Shown: positions 9,268 through 18,634 of the stretch, in pieces
Position numbering within the stretch: the stretch's first letter is position 1
Layout: each line of letters opens with the position of its first letter
Source of the DNA: Rhodohalobacter mucosus
GTDB taxonomy: Bacteria > Bacteroidota > Rhodothermia > Balneolales > Balneolaceae
Length of the DNA: 64,000 bases
Assembly: GCF_003150675.1 (NCBI RefSeq)
Contig: NZ_QGGB01000007.1
Coordinates: 310,001-374,000, forward strand
Direction of reading: 5' to 3'
The notes under the pieces: model-generated
The model's input: only the letters and a program-made list of their open reading frames with translations
Told to the model about the DNA's origin: nothing
The model's database searches: none
Program-made: the position numbers and the translations under genes

Positions 9268-10392
9268 ATGAAAAGCACCCTTTTCAGATACCGGGCCTTT
9301 CCTGTGGGTTTTGCGGTCACGTACCTGCTGATTCTCTTTATGGAGTATATCGGCCTCATCCGGATACCGCCCGATAGCTGGATCTCCAATTTCCTTGGAT
9401 TTTTCTTCTATGCGTTCTTTATCTCCCTTGCCATGCACAAGTACCTGCAGAAAGGCGGAACTCTGCTCAGAGTAGGCGCCGGTCTGCTGATCCTGGTGAT
9501 CGTTATCTTTACTACCGGTTACTATACCGGCCACCTGCGTGACAATCCGCTGGTGATACTGCTTCTGGTCTTTTTCTGGCTGATGCTCTTCTACTTCATA
9601 CTGCCGGACTTTTTCAGAAAGTACAGTATCCTGATCCTGATCTTGTATTGTGGGTCCGCGATCTTTTTTCTCTACGCGAGGCTATTTACCGGGAGTTTTG
9701 AAATCTATGAGAGCGAGTACAAAATGTGGGCGCTGACGCTCTTCGTACTGCCTGTTCCCATTTTAGTGATCCTCTGGATCTATGAGCAATGGAAGTGGTT
9801 CCGAACGCTTAAGGCTGAGAAATCAAAGGCGGAACTGGCATTACTGAGAAGCCAGGTAAATCCGCATTTTTTCTTCAACACTCTGAACAACCTCTATTCC
9901 CTGGTGGTGCAAAAGTCGGATAAAGCGCCTGATGTGATCCTGAAATTATCGGATATGATGCGCTACACAATTTATGAAGGAGACAAGGAAAGTGTGAGGC
10001 TGGAGGATGAAATCGGCTATCTTCAACAATATATTGACTTGCACAAAATTCGCTATAACAAAAAAGTGGATGTCCGTTTTAATGCACCGGATGCGGCTGA
10101 TACTTTTGTGGCACCGCTGCTGTTTATTGTGCTCCTTGAAAATGCGTTCAAACACGGGGTGGAAACGATGCGCGAAGGGGCGTACATCCACATCACACTG
10201 GAGAACGAAGGCGGCAACGTGCGTTTTGAGATTCGTAACAATTTTAATGAATTCACTGTAGAAGAAACAAGCGGGATTGGTCTGGAGAACCTGAAGAAAC
10301 GCCTGAGACTCCTCTATCCCGGCCGGCACTCACTGGATATTGTGAAGGAGAATAATAACTTCACGGTCACGCTTGAACTGAATACCCTATGA
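9268..10392 (+). CDS. LytS/YehU-type sensor histidine kinase
   Basis: A 374-residue membrane kinase. The first ~165 residues contain about five hydrophobic segments (for example AVTYLLILFMEYIGLI). The His_kinase domain has SQVNPHFFFNTLNNLYS with phospho-acceptor His200, and the C-terminal ATPase domain has the N-box LLENAFKHGV and the glycine-rich GIGLENLKKRL. A GTG start at 9241 is possible, but the ATG at 9268 begins a normal kinase N-terminus. Its stop overlaps the next gene's ATG by four bases. The signal sensed is unknown. Confidence 0.88.
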   Translation: MKSTLFRYRAFPVGFAVTYLLILFMEYIGLIRIPPDSWISNFLGFFFYAFFISLAMHKYLQKGGTLLRVGAGLLILVIVIFTTGYYTGHLRDNPLVILLLVFFWLMLFYFILPDFFRKYSILILILYCGSAIFFLYARLFTGSFEIYESEYKMWALTLFVLPVPILVILWIYEQWKWFRTLKAEKSKAELALLRSQVNPHFFFNTLNNLYSLVVQKSDKAPDVILKLSDMMRYTIYEGDKESVRLEDEIGYLQQYIDLHKIRYNKKVDVRFNAPDAADTFVAPLLFIVLLENAFKHGVETMREGAYIHITLENEGGNVRFEIRNNFNEFTVEETSGIGLENLKKRLRLLYPGRHSLDIVKENNNFTVTLELNTL

Positions 10393-11099
10393 TCCGATGT
10401 ATCCTTGTTGATGATGAACCGCTGGCTCACGAGCTGCTGAATACGTACTGCGACCGCCTGCCGCATTTGGAGGTAGTGGCTGACTGCTATGATGCCATGG
10501 AAGCCCTGGAGTGGCTGAGTTCCAACCGTGCAGACCTGATGTTTCTGGATCTGAACATGCCAAAGCTTAAAGGGTTTGATTTTTTACGGACCCTTCAGAA
10601 TCCGCCTAAGGTGATTGTCACAACTGCCTATAATGAGCACGCTTTGGAAGGTTTTGAACTGGCTGTGGCCGACTACCTGGTAAAGCCCTTCAGTTTTGAG
10701 CGATTCCTTAAGGCGGTGAACCGGGCGGTTTCAGCTGTGCCTGATCCGCGTCCGGTCGTGAATGATAATCATGAATCTGGACCGAACACGGGTTTCTTTA
10801 TAAAGGGGGATAACGGGTATTACCGGATTGATATGCGAGAGCTTTTATATGTGGAAGCCAGTGGCAATTACTGTAAAGTGAATCTCACGGATGGACAGAT
10901 CGTAGTGCATGAAAAAATCTCGGATCTGGAGGAGCAGCTGCCGGCGGACCGTTTTATCCGGATCCACCGGTCATTCATCGTTGCACTCGATAAGATCAAA
11001 ACCCTGCACAGTGACACGGTCACCGTTGGTGAGACGGAGATCTCGATCGGCCAAACCTACAGCAAGGCAGTAAGGGACGTGATTTTGAAGAGGGAATAG
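10389..11099 (+). CDS. LytTR family response regulator
   Basis: A 236-residue regulator. The receiver domain (1-120) has phospho-acceptor Asp54 in MFLDLNMPKLKGFD, the switch Thr/Ala in VTTAYNEHA and Lys in DYLVKPF. The C-terminal LytTR DNA-binding domain (about 135-236) has ELLYVEASGNYCKV and RFIRIHRSFIVA. It overlaps the kinase gene (ATGA) and is its cognate partner. Likely targets, by position only, are the adjacent serine hydrolase or the divergent ABC-peptidase operon. Confidence 0.92.
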   Translation: MIRCILVDDEPLAHELLNTYCDRLPHLEVVADCYDAMEALEWLSSNRADLMFLDLNMPKLKGFDFLRTLQNPPKVIVTTAYNEHALEGFELAVADYLVKPFSFERFLKAVNRAVSAVPDPRPVVNDNHESGPNTGFFIKGDNGYYRIDMRELLYVEASGNYCKVNLTDGQIVVHEKISDLEEQLPADRFIRIHRSFIVALDKIKTLHSDTVTVGETEISIGQTYSKAVRDVILKRE

Positions 11100-11211
11100 A
11101 TAATTCAGTGAATTAATTGTGCGAACCATTTTTCCATGGTTCCCGTAATATGCGTTGATAGGTCTGTCTGATTTGACTATTTAGAATCAATACCCAACAA
11201 ATCCTACCCAA

Positions 11212-12867
11212 ATGACCACACGAAACTCGTTTCTGATAATCTTTATCGGCCTGCTAATTGCGGGCACGGCTTGTACTAATCAAAGCCAATGGTCCGGCCT
11301 TGAACGGGAAATCGATGAATTGATCCCTTCAGCCGTCAACGATACGACACCCGGACTGATCATTGGTGTGGTACAAAATGGGGAGATCATCTTTCAAAAA
11401 GGGTACGGACTTGCCAATCTGAACTACAGCATCCCCAATGATCCGGAAATGGTCTACAACATCGGTTCGGTGGCCAAACAATTTTTGGGGTATGCCTTTG
11501 CCATGCAGCACGATGCCGGAACGCTGAATATTGATGATCCGGTCAGTGATTATTTAGATGACTGGCCTGAATTTGAGGAGACAGTGACGATTCGGCATCT
11601 TCTGAATCATAGCAGCGGGTACCGTGAGGCGTACACCATGTCGAGCCTCGCGGGGAGAGAGATCGGGGTGGATCGTATGGCGGCTTCTGAAGCGATGGAG
11701 GTGGTTAGGAGGCAGCCGGTACTGGAGTTTTCGCCCGACTCAAGGTATACCTACAACAGCACGGCATGGGTAATTCTGTCCGAAATCTTTAAAGAAGCGA
11801 CGGGAATACATGCAGCAGCATGGGTTGAGGAAAATATCCTGGACGCACTCAGAATGAACGACACGCAGATTGAAACACACGTGGGTCAGGTGATTGAGAA
11901 CGCAGCCGAGTCATACTCCTTCAGTGATGAGACCGGTTACACCAATGAGAAGAGCAATCGTGCCATTTTTGGCGCAGCCGACGTTTTCATGAATGTGCCG
12001 GATGCGGCAAAGTGGATCAACAATATGAAAACCGGCGAACTCGGCGGGCAGGAGGTGCTCGACCTGTTCCTGGAACCTAACGAACTCACCAACGGCATCA
12101 ACTCGGGTTATGCCATGGGGATTGGCGTGGGTGAGTACAGAGGACTCAGGCGCTATCGCCATACCGGCGGACACGCCGCCTTCGGAACCCAGCTGAGCTA
12201 CTATCCCGATTATGACCTGGGAATTTTTATCGTCTCAAATTACAGCCGCGGCTGGCTGCCGTCGGAAGATATAGCAGAATTGATCCTGGGAGATCAGATG
12301 GATCCGGAAGCCAGCTACGAGGAAGAACGGATTGCACTAAGCGATGACCTGCAGGCAGCTCTTCCCGGAAGGTACATTAATGAAGACCGCAACGACATGG
12401 TGGAATTGCAGGTGGACGAAGGGAAATTGCTGGCGGACGGAAGAACGGAAATGATTCCCATAGGTGGCGGCATGTTTCGTGTGAATGGCAGCACGAACCG
12501 CTATGACATTGAAGCCGGTAATGAAGGTACCGGACCTTCTCGGATTATCGCCAGCGGAACCAACGGCATAAGAATCTTTACGAAGGTGGATGCCTGGGAG
12601 CCGGTTGAAAACGAACTCAGAATGTATTCAGGCGAATACAGGAGCGATGAGATTGATTCCATCATGCGCCTCAGCGTGAATGAAGAAGGCTCGCTGCAGG
12701 TGAATCATCGCTGGCTGGGAACGGCGCCTTTGCGTCCTCTGGCAAGAGATATTTTCCAGGCCGGTAACGGCATGATGCTCGAGTTTGATCGCGATAGTTC
12801 CGGCAGGGTGACCGGATTTTATATTAACTCCGGCCGGACCCTGGATGTGTGGTTTGAACGGGAATAG
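11212..12867 (+). CDS. Serine hydrolase, class C beta-lactamase fold (lipoprotein)
   Basis: A 551-residue lipoprotein (lipobox AGTAC, Cys21). The beta-lactamase/DD-peptidase fold has SVAK (Ser86, Lys89) as the SxxK motif and a HTGG box in RRYRHTGGHAAFGT. The second motif, usually YxN, reads YTYNSTAW, so the Asn is displaced by one residue from the usual pattern. About 190 extra C-terminal residues after the catalytic fold look like the lipocalin-type extension seen in many such esterases. The substrate is unknown. It follows the LytTR pair after 112 bases. Confidence 0.85.
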   Translation: MTTRNSFLIIFIGLLIAGTACTNQSQWSGLEREIDELIPSAVNDTTPGLIIGVVQNGEIIFQKGYGLANLNYSIPNDPEMVYNIGSVAKQFLGYAFAMQHDAGTLNIDDPVSDYLDDWPEFEETVTIRHLLNHSSGYREAYTMSSLAGREIGVDRMAASEAMEVVRRQPVLEFSPDSRYTYNSTAWVILSEIFKEATGIHAAAWVEENILDALRMNDTQIETHVGQVIENAAESYSFSDETGYTNEKSNRAIFGAADVFMNVPDAAKWINNMKTGELGGQEVLDLFLEPNELTNGINSGYAMGIGVGEYRGLRRYRHTGGHAAFGTQLSYYPDYDLGIFIVSNYSRGWLPSEDIAELILGDQMDPEASYEEERIALSDDLQAALPGRYINEDRNDMVELQVDEGKLLADGRTEMIPIGGGMFRVNGSTNRYDIEAGNEGTGPSRIIASGTNGIRIFTKVDAWEPVENELRMYSGEYRSDEIDSIMRLSVNEEGSLQVNHRWLGTAPLRPLARDIFQAGNGMMLEFDRDSSGRVTGFYINSGRTLDVWFERE

Positions 12868-12894
12868 GCTGGTTCGCTGTTTCGGTACGCTCGA

Positions 12895-13929
12895 CTATTG
12901 CCTTTTCAGAATACTCACAATACGATCATACAGGATCTCCGAGAGCGACCAGTTATATCCTTCAAAATCCGTTGTGTTCGTGAACTGAATGACAACCGTA
13001 TCGATATCCCGGTGGTATTTGGCAATGCTCTGATAGCCGGGGATGAGTCCGGTGTGATCATAAGCATAGATCGATGAATAGATCTCCTGCTCACCTTCTT
13101 CAAACAGTGAACCGTCGTTAAGTGCTCTCAGGAAGATGCCCACATCCTCTGCCGTGGCAATCATGGAGCCGTAATCGGCTGTTTTGATATCCTCCTCAAC
13201 CCCCACGTAATACCCGCTCATCAATCTGTTGATATCCACCTCTTGGAGTGAGCCAAAAGTATTGTTTAGTCCCAGCGGGTTCAGAATCTCTTCTTTGATA
13301 AACTGAAATTTGCTCATTCCCGTCACCTGCTCAATGAGTTCGGTGAGAATAACATAGTTGGTGTTCGAATAGGAATAGTCTGTGTCGGGCTCAAAATCTG
13401 CGGGCAGGTCCAGTACCCGTTCAAGGGCTTCCTCGTTGGTTTCAGGCGGGTCTGTCCAGAAATTTGGCGTATCCGTTACATTGGGAATGCCGCTGCGGTG
13501 CTGCACCAGCATTCGCAATGTGATAACATCGGCATTTTCAATTCTTCCCTGAAGTCCCGGAAAGGTTTCGGCGACGGTATCGTCCAGAGAGAGACGGTTA
13601 TCATGGATCAGCTTGGTGATCGCAACGGCGTCATACAGCTTCCGGATACTGGCAATTTTGAAAAGGGCCTGCGGATCGGCGGGAATCATCTGTTCGCTGT
13701 TGTGCCAGCCGGCGGCATACGATGCGGGTTCTTTTCCGCCCTGATTCACATAGACGATGATTCCGTCAAAACCAAGATCCGTCGCATTTTCGACCTGTTC
13801 CTGAACCGTATCGGGCAGTGGCGTGATCCAGGCCCATAGCAGGGTCCAGGGTACGAAGTAGAGGGAAATGATGGTACCAAGAGCGAGTGCTGCTCTGATA
13901 CTATTTTTAATGTTTTTCTTATCAGACAT
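12895..13929 (-). CDS. Serine hydrolase, class C beta-lactamase fold (membrane-anchored)
   Basis: A 344-residue enzyme with one N-terminal membrane segment (AALALGTIISLYFVPWTLLW) and no cleavage site, so it is probably anchored in the inner membrane and faces the periplasm. The active-site motifs are intact: SIRK (Ser94, Lys97), YSNTNY and DHTGLIPGY. I chose the ATG at 13929 over a TTG three bases earlier. It converges with the 551-residue hydrolase across only 27 bases. The substrate is unknown; D-Ala peptidase, esterase and beta-lactamase are all possible. Confidence 0.85.
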   Translation of the reverse strand: MSDKKNIKNSIRAALALGTIISLYFVPWTLLWAWITPLPDTVQEQVENATDLGFDGIIVYVNQGGKEPASYAAGWHNSEQMIPADPQALFKIASIRKLYDAVAITKLIHDNRLSLDDTVAETFPGLQGRIENADVITLRMLVQHRSGIPNVTDTPNFWTDPPETNEEALERVLDLPADFEPDTDYSYSNTNYVILTELIEQVTGMSKFQFIKEEILNPLGLNNTFGSLQEVDINRLMSGYYVGVEEDIKTADYGSMIATAEDVGIFLRALNDGSLFEEGEQEIYSSIYAYDHTGLIPGYQSIAKYHRDIDTVVIQFTNTTDFEGYNWSLSEILYDRIVSILKRQ

Positions 13930-14030
13930 CAAAAGACTAAGCCCCCCTGCTCACTCGTTCTCTGGTTCGGTTTAGGATTCATTATTTCCCTGATTATCCT
14001 GTTCAATGATCCGGTAGACCCGGCGAAGAG

Positions 14031-14132
14031 TTGTGACAGGATTTAATCCTTTTAAAGTGTTTCTTTTGCTATCAGCTATCAGCTATCAGCTATCAGCTGT
14101 CAGTTGTTAGTTGTCAGTGGTTGGTGGTTTGT
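14031..14132. repeat. Dispersed repeat, copy 2, with CAGCTAT heptamer array
   Basis: This repeats the element at 1660-1757: it begins TTGTGACAGGATTTAAT, passes through AAAGTGTTT, then has about five CAGCTAT heptamers at 14068-14102 and a degenerate TTAGT/TTGGT tail. The rest of the 368-base gap from 13930 to 14297 shows no gene. Confidence 0.8.
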
Positions 14133-14230
14133 GATTCACGGTCAACACATCTACGTTTTTACGAATATATGTGTTTCAATATTTCCGTTTACGGTTGCAG
14201 TTCATGATCTGTGCAAGCACCTTGTACCGG

Positions 14231-14278
14231 TCATTCGGTCATTCGGTCATTCGGTCATTCGGTCATTCGATCGTTCGG
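14231..14278. repeat. Octamer array (TCATTCGG, 6 units)
   Basis: Four perfect TCATTCGG units, then TCATTCGA and TCGTTCGG. The following CTCTGTTCTTCCGTTCTT continues in a similar pyrimidine-rich rhythm up to the stop codon of the ATPase gene at 14298. It is the only clear 8-nt unit here; the other arrays use 7 nt. Confidence 0.85.
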
Positions 14279-14297
14279 ATCCTCTGTTCTTCCGTTC

Positions 14298-17018
14298 TTA
14301 CACTTCACCTTTTGCCTTGAATGACCTGACCAGCTGTCCCCAAATAAACGGAATGAGACTCATCCCCAGCAGCAGATACCAGCCGGTTTTGCCGGGATCG
14401 GCTGTCTGAAGTACATCCGACAGTACGGGCAGATAAACGGTGGCCAGGAGCAGGAATATGCAGACAACAATGGCACCGGCCACATAGGGGTTTCGTACGA
14501 TCTCATTGGAAAAAAATGTAGACTGCGGACTCCTCAGGTTGTAGGTGAACCACAGTTTACTGAAGCCCAGTGTGAGAAAGGATATGGTTACAGCCTGATC
14601 GGTTTCGAATCCAAATTGATAGATGGCTACTGTGAGCGCTGCCAACACGGATGCGGAGATGATCAGCGACCAGCCGCCGATTGCTTGCCAGTGATCGGCA
14701 GTCAGTACCGGCTCATTTTTGGGGCGCGGTTTCTCTTCCATTATGTGTTCCTCACCCTTGCCAAATCCCAGCGCCAGTGCGGGCAATACATCGGTTACCA
14801 CATTCAGATAGAGTATCTGAAGGGGGAGGAGCGGCAGCGGGAAGAAGTAAAAACCTCCGATTACCGTAGCGATGGTTACGGCAAGTACCTCGGCTACATT
14901 GGTGCAGAGCATAAACATCACCGATTTGCGGATATTCCCAAAGATCACCCGTCCGTATTTAACCGCGGAAACAATCGATTTGAATGCATCGTCGAGCAGC
15001 ACCATGTCCGCAATCTGCCTGGCGGCATCGGTGCCCCGCTGCCCCATTGCAACCCCGATATCGGCTTTTTTCAGTGCGGGGGCATCATTAATTCCATCGC
15101 CGATCATCGCAACCGTATAACCGTTTTTCTGCATCAGGGTGATCAGCTGAAGCTTCTGCTCGGGGCTCACCCTTGCAAAGATATCCGTCTCAAGGATTTT
15201 TTTCTTCTCCTCATCGTTCAGCTCTTCCGGAGCCCTAAAGTCCTCACTATGGATATAGTCGGGGTTTTCTTCTTCCGCAATGCCGGTTTCAAATGCGATC
15301 GCCGATGCGGTCGGACCCTGGTCGCCCGTAACCATAATCACACGAATTCCGGCTGAATGACACTGTTCAATGGCATTTTTCACATCGCTCCGGGCAGGAT
15401 CGAGCAAGCCTGCAAGACCCAGAAACCGTAACTCCTTGTAGGGCTCTTCATCTTTATCGCTGAGGTATTTATCTGCCACCGCCAAAAGCCTTAACCCCTT
15501 TTTTGCAAGCTCTTCTGACCTTTTCAGCCACTGTTCAGTCTCTTCCTCTGTCAGCTCCGCTTCAGAATCATCCTCTCTGAAACGTACAGTGCAGGCCCGC
15601 AATACTTTCTCGGGAGCCCCTTTTACGGCTGCATAATAACGGTCTTCCGATTCATGGATGGTTGCCATCATCATGGTGTCGGAGTCGAATGCGATTTCCC
15701 GGACTTCCGGATACTCCGATAGCAATTCCTGGCGGTTCATGCCAAACCTGAGTCCGGCCCGTAAAAGCGCTGTTTCGGTGGGATCGCCCTGTTCGTCCTC
15801 GGCAATCAGGTCGTTATCGACGTCTGTGACGGATGCATTATTGCACAGAACAGTGGTTTTAAGCAGCTGATTGAGGGCGGGTGATTTGATTTCCGGGTCT
15901 GACGGTCTTTCGGATTTTTCCTCTTCATAGTCATCATCGTCTTTAAGGCGAAACTCTTCTTCATCGGCAGTATGTACCGCCCGTACCGTCATTCTGTTTT
16001 CAGTAAGGGTGCCTGTTTTATCGGTAAAAATGACGCCGGTAGCCCCGAGTGTTTCCACAGCCTGCAGTTTGTTGATCAGTACATTCTTTTTTGCCATGAT
16101 GTACATGCCGCGGGCAAGGGCAATGGTTGCCACAATCGGCAGACCCTCGGGTATGGCCGCAACGCCCAGCGCGATGGCTGTTTCAACCATTTCCATCGTA
16201 TCCCGGCCTACCATCAAACCGGTTACTGCAATCAGAATGGCAATGGAAATGGTTATCCATGCCAGCCGCCGGCCCAGCTGATCCAGCTTTTTCTGGAGCG
16301 GTGTTGTGTCTTTCTCAGCCTCTTCCGCGAGATCGGAAATGTGGCCCAGTTCGGTATTCATGCCCGTTCCGGTTACAACGCCTTTCGCAGAACCATCCGT
16401 AACCACGGTTCCCTTGAACAGCATGGATGTTCGGTCGGACAGTGCGGTCTCTTCTCCCGTTGCATCGGGTGATTTTAAGACGGGCACCGATTCTCCGGTG
16501 AGTGCAGACTCGTTTACCCTCACATTGTTGGCCTCCAAGATGCGTACATCGGCAGGAATCAGGTCTCCGCTTTCTATGATAATAATGTCACCCGGAACCA
16601 GGAATCTGGAATCTATCTCTTTTTCTTCTCCATCACGCCTCACCCTGATTTTGTCCACGTTCATTTCATGCAGCGCTTCCATCGAACGAACAGCTTTCCA
16701 CTCCGTATAGAAACCGATAATGGTATTTACAATGATGACGGCGCTGATTGCGATTCCCTCGGTCCAGTGGCGAAATGAAAAAGCAGCGATAGCTGCAAGG
16801 AGAAGAACGAGGATCACTACGCTGAGAAACTGCTCCAGAAGGATTTTCCAGGGGTTTTTCTTCTTTCTCTCCCTTAGCCGGTTTTCACCGTATTTTTCAC
16901 TTCTCTTCTTTGATTCCTTGTCAGTTAACCCCGATTCCTCAGATGTTTCAAAATGCCTGAGAACCTCTTCCGGCGTTGAAGCATGAAAATGAAGATTGTC
17001 ATGGTTTTGACTGTTCAT
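14298..17018 (-). CDS. Calcium-transporting P-type ATPase (SERCA/PMR1-like, type IIA)
   Basis: A 906-residue cation pump, normal length for the family. It has an N-terminal cation-ATPase domain, an actuator loop with LTGESVPV, PEGLP in TM4 (the Ca2+ site of type IIA pumps), phosphorylation loop DKTGTLTEN with Asp333, the hinge GDGINDAPALKKADIG, and TM5/TM6 residues in LCTNVAEVLA and LYLNVVTD. PEGLP and the NxxTD pattern favour Ca2+ or Mn2+ over Na+/K+. It should expel Ca2+ across the inner membrane. It is a single gene with a 3' octamer array. Confidence 0.9.
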   Translation of the reverse strand: MNSQNHDNLHFHASTPEEVLRHFETSEESGLTDKESKKRSEKYGENRLRERKKKNPWKILLEQFLSVVILVLLLAAIAAFSFRHWTEGIAISAVIIVNTIIGFYTEWKAVRSMEALHEMNVDKIRVRRDGEEKEIDSRFLVPGDIIIIESGDLIPADVRILEANNVRVNESALTGESVPVLKSPDATGEETALSDRTSMLFKGTVVTDGSAKGVVTGTGMNTELGHISDLAEEAEKDTTPLQKKLDQLGRRLAWITISIAILIAVTGLMVGRDTMEMVETAIALGVAAIPEGLPIVATIALARGMYIMAKKNVLINKLQAVETLGATGVIFTDKTGTLTENRMTVRAVHTADEEEFRLKDDDDYEEEKSERPSDPEIKSPALNQLLKTTVLCNNASVTDVDNDLIAEDEQGDPTETALLRAGLRFGMNRQELLSEYPEVREIAFDSDTMMMATIHESEDRYYAAVKGAPEKVLRACTVRFREDDSEAELTEEETEQWLKRSEELAKKGLRLLAVADKYLSDKDEEPYKELRFLGLAGLLDPARSDVKNAIEQCHSAGIRVIMVTGDQGPTASAIAFETGIAEEENPDYIHSEDFRAPEELNDEEKKKILETDIFARVSPEQKLQLITLMQKNGYTVAMIGDGINDAPALKKADIGVAMGQRGTDAARQIADMVLLDDAFKSIVSAVKYGRVIFGNIRKSVMFMLCTNVAEVLAVTIATVIGGFYFFPLPLLPLQILYLNVVTDVLPALALGFGKGEEHIMEEKPRPKNEPVLTADHWQAIGGWSLIISASVLAALTVAIYQFGFETDQAVTISFLTLGFSKLWFTYNLRSPQSTFFSNEIVRNPYVAGAIVVCIFLLLATVYLPVLSDVLQTADPGKTGWYLLLGMSLIPFIWGQLVRSFKAKGEV

Positions 17019-17349
17019 GGATAGGCCTTTGATCTTTCATCGTAAGTAAATGATCTGTCTGAAAACACAAAAAGCAGGTATGCTGCTTTTTATTTTTGTT
17101 TTTTCAGTCTGATGATTCATTATCGGGGCTTCAGCCTTAACAGGCTCTATGGAAAATTCGATGCTTTTAGCCCGATATGCAAATTTATTACCAACAGGAT
17201 AGATCGCATACGCATGCCGGAAAAATGCATTCTGAAGTTTGAACCTCATTTTTAACATCAAATGTGTTTATTAAAGTCTCTTTTTAGTATCCTTGTGGGT
17301 GTTTAAGCATAAACCGGAACCATTTCCTGCTGCCTCAAACCGATATTCT

Positions 17350-18567
17350 GTGAATCGTATTTTTTCCGCGCTTTTATTACCCATCGTGATTCTTGCCTCG
17401 TACCTGGCATTTGCAAGTCCGGGTACCGAACCGCCGGCAAACGATCCCGAATCGGATGAGTGGGTGATGGATGATGAGCTGGCCGCATACCTAAACCAGT
17501 TTGAAAAGGATTTTAAAGAGGGGCTGGATGGCAAACGCATACCGGGGGCAGCGGTAGCGATTGTGAAAGACGGCCGCGTGGTGTTTCAAAAGGGATTTGG
17601 GGTGAAGGATACCGGATCGGAGGAACCGGTAAACGAGCATACCGTCTTCCGGCTGGGCAGCGTTTCCAAGGGCTTTGCATCGGTACTGACGGGTGTACTG
17701 GTGGAAGAGGGGCTGGTAGACTGGGATGATTCCGTATCGGATTATCTGGATGAATTCAGGCTGAACGACCCGGAGCAGACCGAGCGCGTTCAGGTCCGCC
17801 ATCTGCTGTCTCATACCTCCGGACTGCCGCGCCATGCCTATACCAACCTTGTGGAAGACGGACTGTCGCTCGAGCGCATTATTCCCCGGTTCGAGTCGGT
17901 TCCGTTAATTTCAAGGGAGGGCGAACAAATTGCTTACCAGAATGCAGCCTACTCAACGATTGAGAAAGTCCTGGAAGGACAAACCGGATCGGATTTTAAC
18001 ACGCTGCTGGAGCAAAAGCTGTTTGGTCCCTTAGGGATGGATTTTGCATCGGCTACCCGGGAAGGCATTCAGTCTTCGGAGAACCGCACACTGCCGCACA
18101 TATACCACTCCCGCAGACGCGGATACGTGCCAGTCTCAATCACCGGAAAATATTATAACGCGGTTTCATCAGGAGGCATCAACGCGTCCGCCTCCGATAT
18201 GGGCAAATGGATGCTACTGTTAACCGGGAATGCTCCCGATGTGATTTCTAATGAGACGCTTGATGAAATATTTAATCCGCTGGCCGATATCAACAACCGG
18301 CGGTTCAGCAGGCATTGGAACGGTGTGAACCGGTCGCACTACGCAATGGGCTGGAGAGTTCTGGATAACCATGGACAGAAAGTGGTTTACCACGGCGGAT
18401 ACGTAAACGGGTACCGCAGTGAAATTGCATTCGCGCCCGCGGATGGGGTGGGGATCTGCATCCTGATTAATACCAGTTCCAGCTATCCGCTGGAGGTGAT
18501 TCCGGACTTTTTTAATTATTTCAGGAATGAAGATATTCCTGATTACCGAAAGGGACAGGCCGGTTAG
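17350..18567 (+). CDS. Secreted serine hydrolase, class C beta-lactamase fold
   Basis: A 405-residue periplasmic enzyme. The GTG at 17350 gives a clean signal peptide (NRIFSALLLPIVILASYLAF). Upstream in-frame starts (TTG 17293, GTG 17299) would add a polar leader of up to 19 residues. Motifs are SVSK (Ser104, Lys107), YQNAAY as YxN, and YHGGYVNGY as the third box. All three are intact, so it is probably active as an esterase or D,D-peptidase-like enzyme. It is the third such hydrolase within 7.4 kb. Confidence 0.85.
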   Translation: MNRIFSALLLPIVILASYLAFASPGTEPPANDPESDEWVMDDELAAYLNQFEKDFKEGLDGKRIPGAAVAIVKDGRVVFQKGFGVKDTGSEEPVNEHTVFRLGSVSKGFASVLTGVLVEEGLVDWDDSVSDYLDEFRLNDPEQTERVQVRHLLSHTSGLPRHAYTNLVEDGLSLERIIPRFESVPLISREGEQIAYQNAAYSTIEKVLEGQTGSDFNTLLEQKLFGPLGMDFASATREGIQSSENRTLPHIYHSRRRGYVPVSITGKYYNAVSSGGINASASDMGKWMLLLTGNAPDVISNETLDEIFNPLADINNRRFSRHWNGVNRSHYAMGWRVLDNHGQKVVYHGGYVNGYRSEIAFAPADGVGICILINTSSSYPLEVIPDFFNYFRNEDIPDYRKGQAG

Positions 18568-18634
18568 ATCTCAGGGCAGAAATCTGCCGGATTGAACGTC
18601 AGGCAGAAGAGAATTCGCAAACCAAAGGCTGGGC

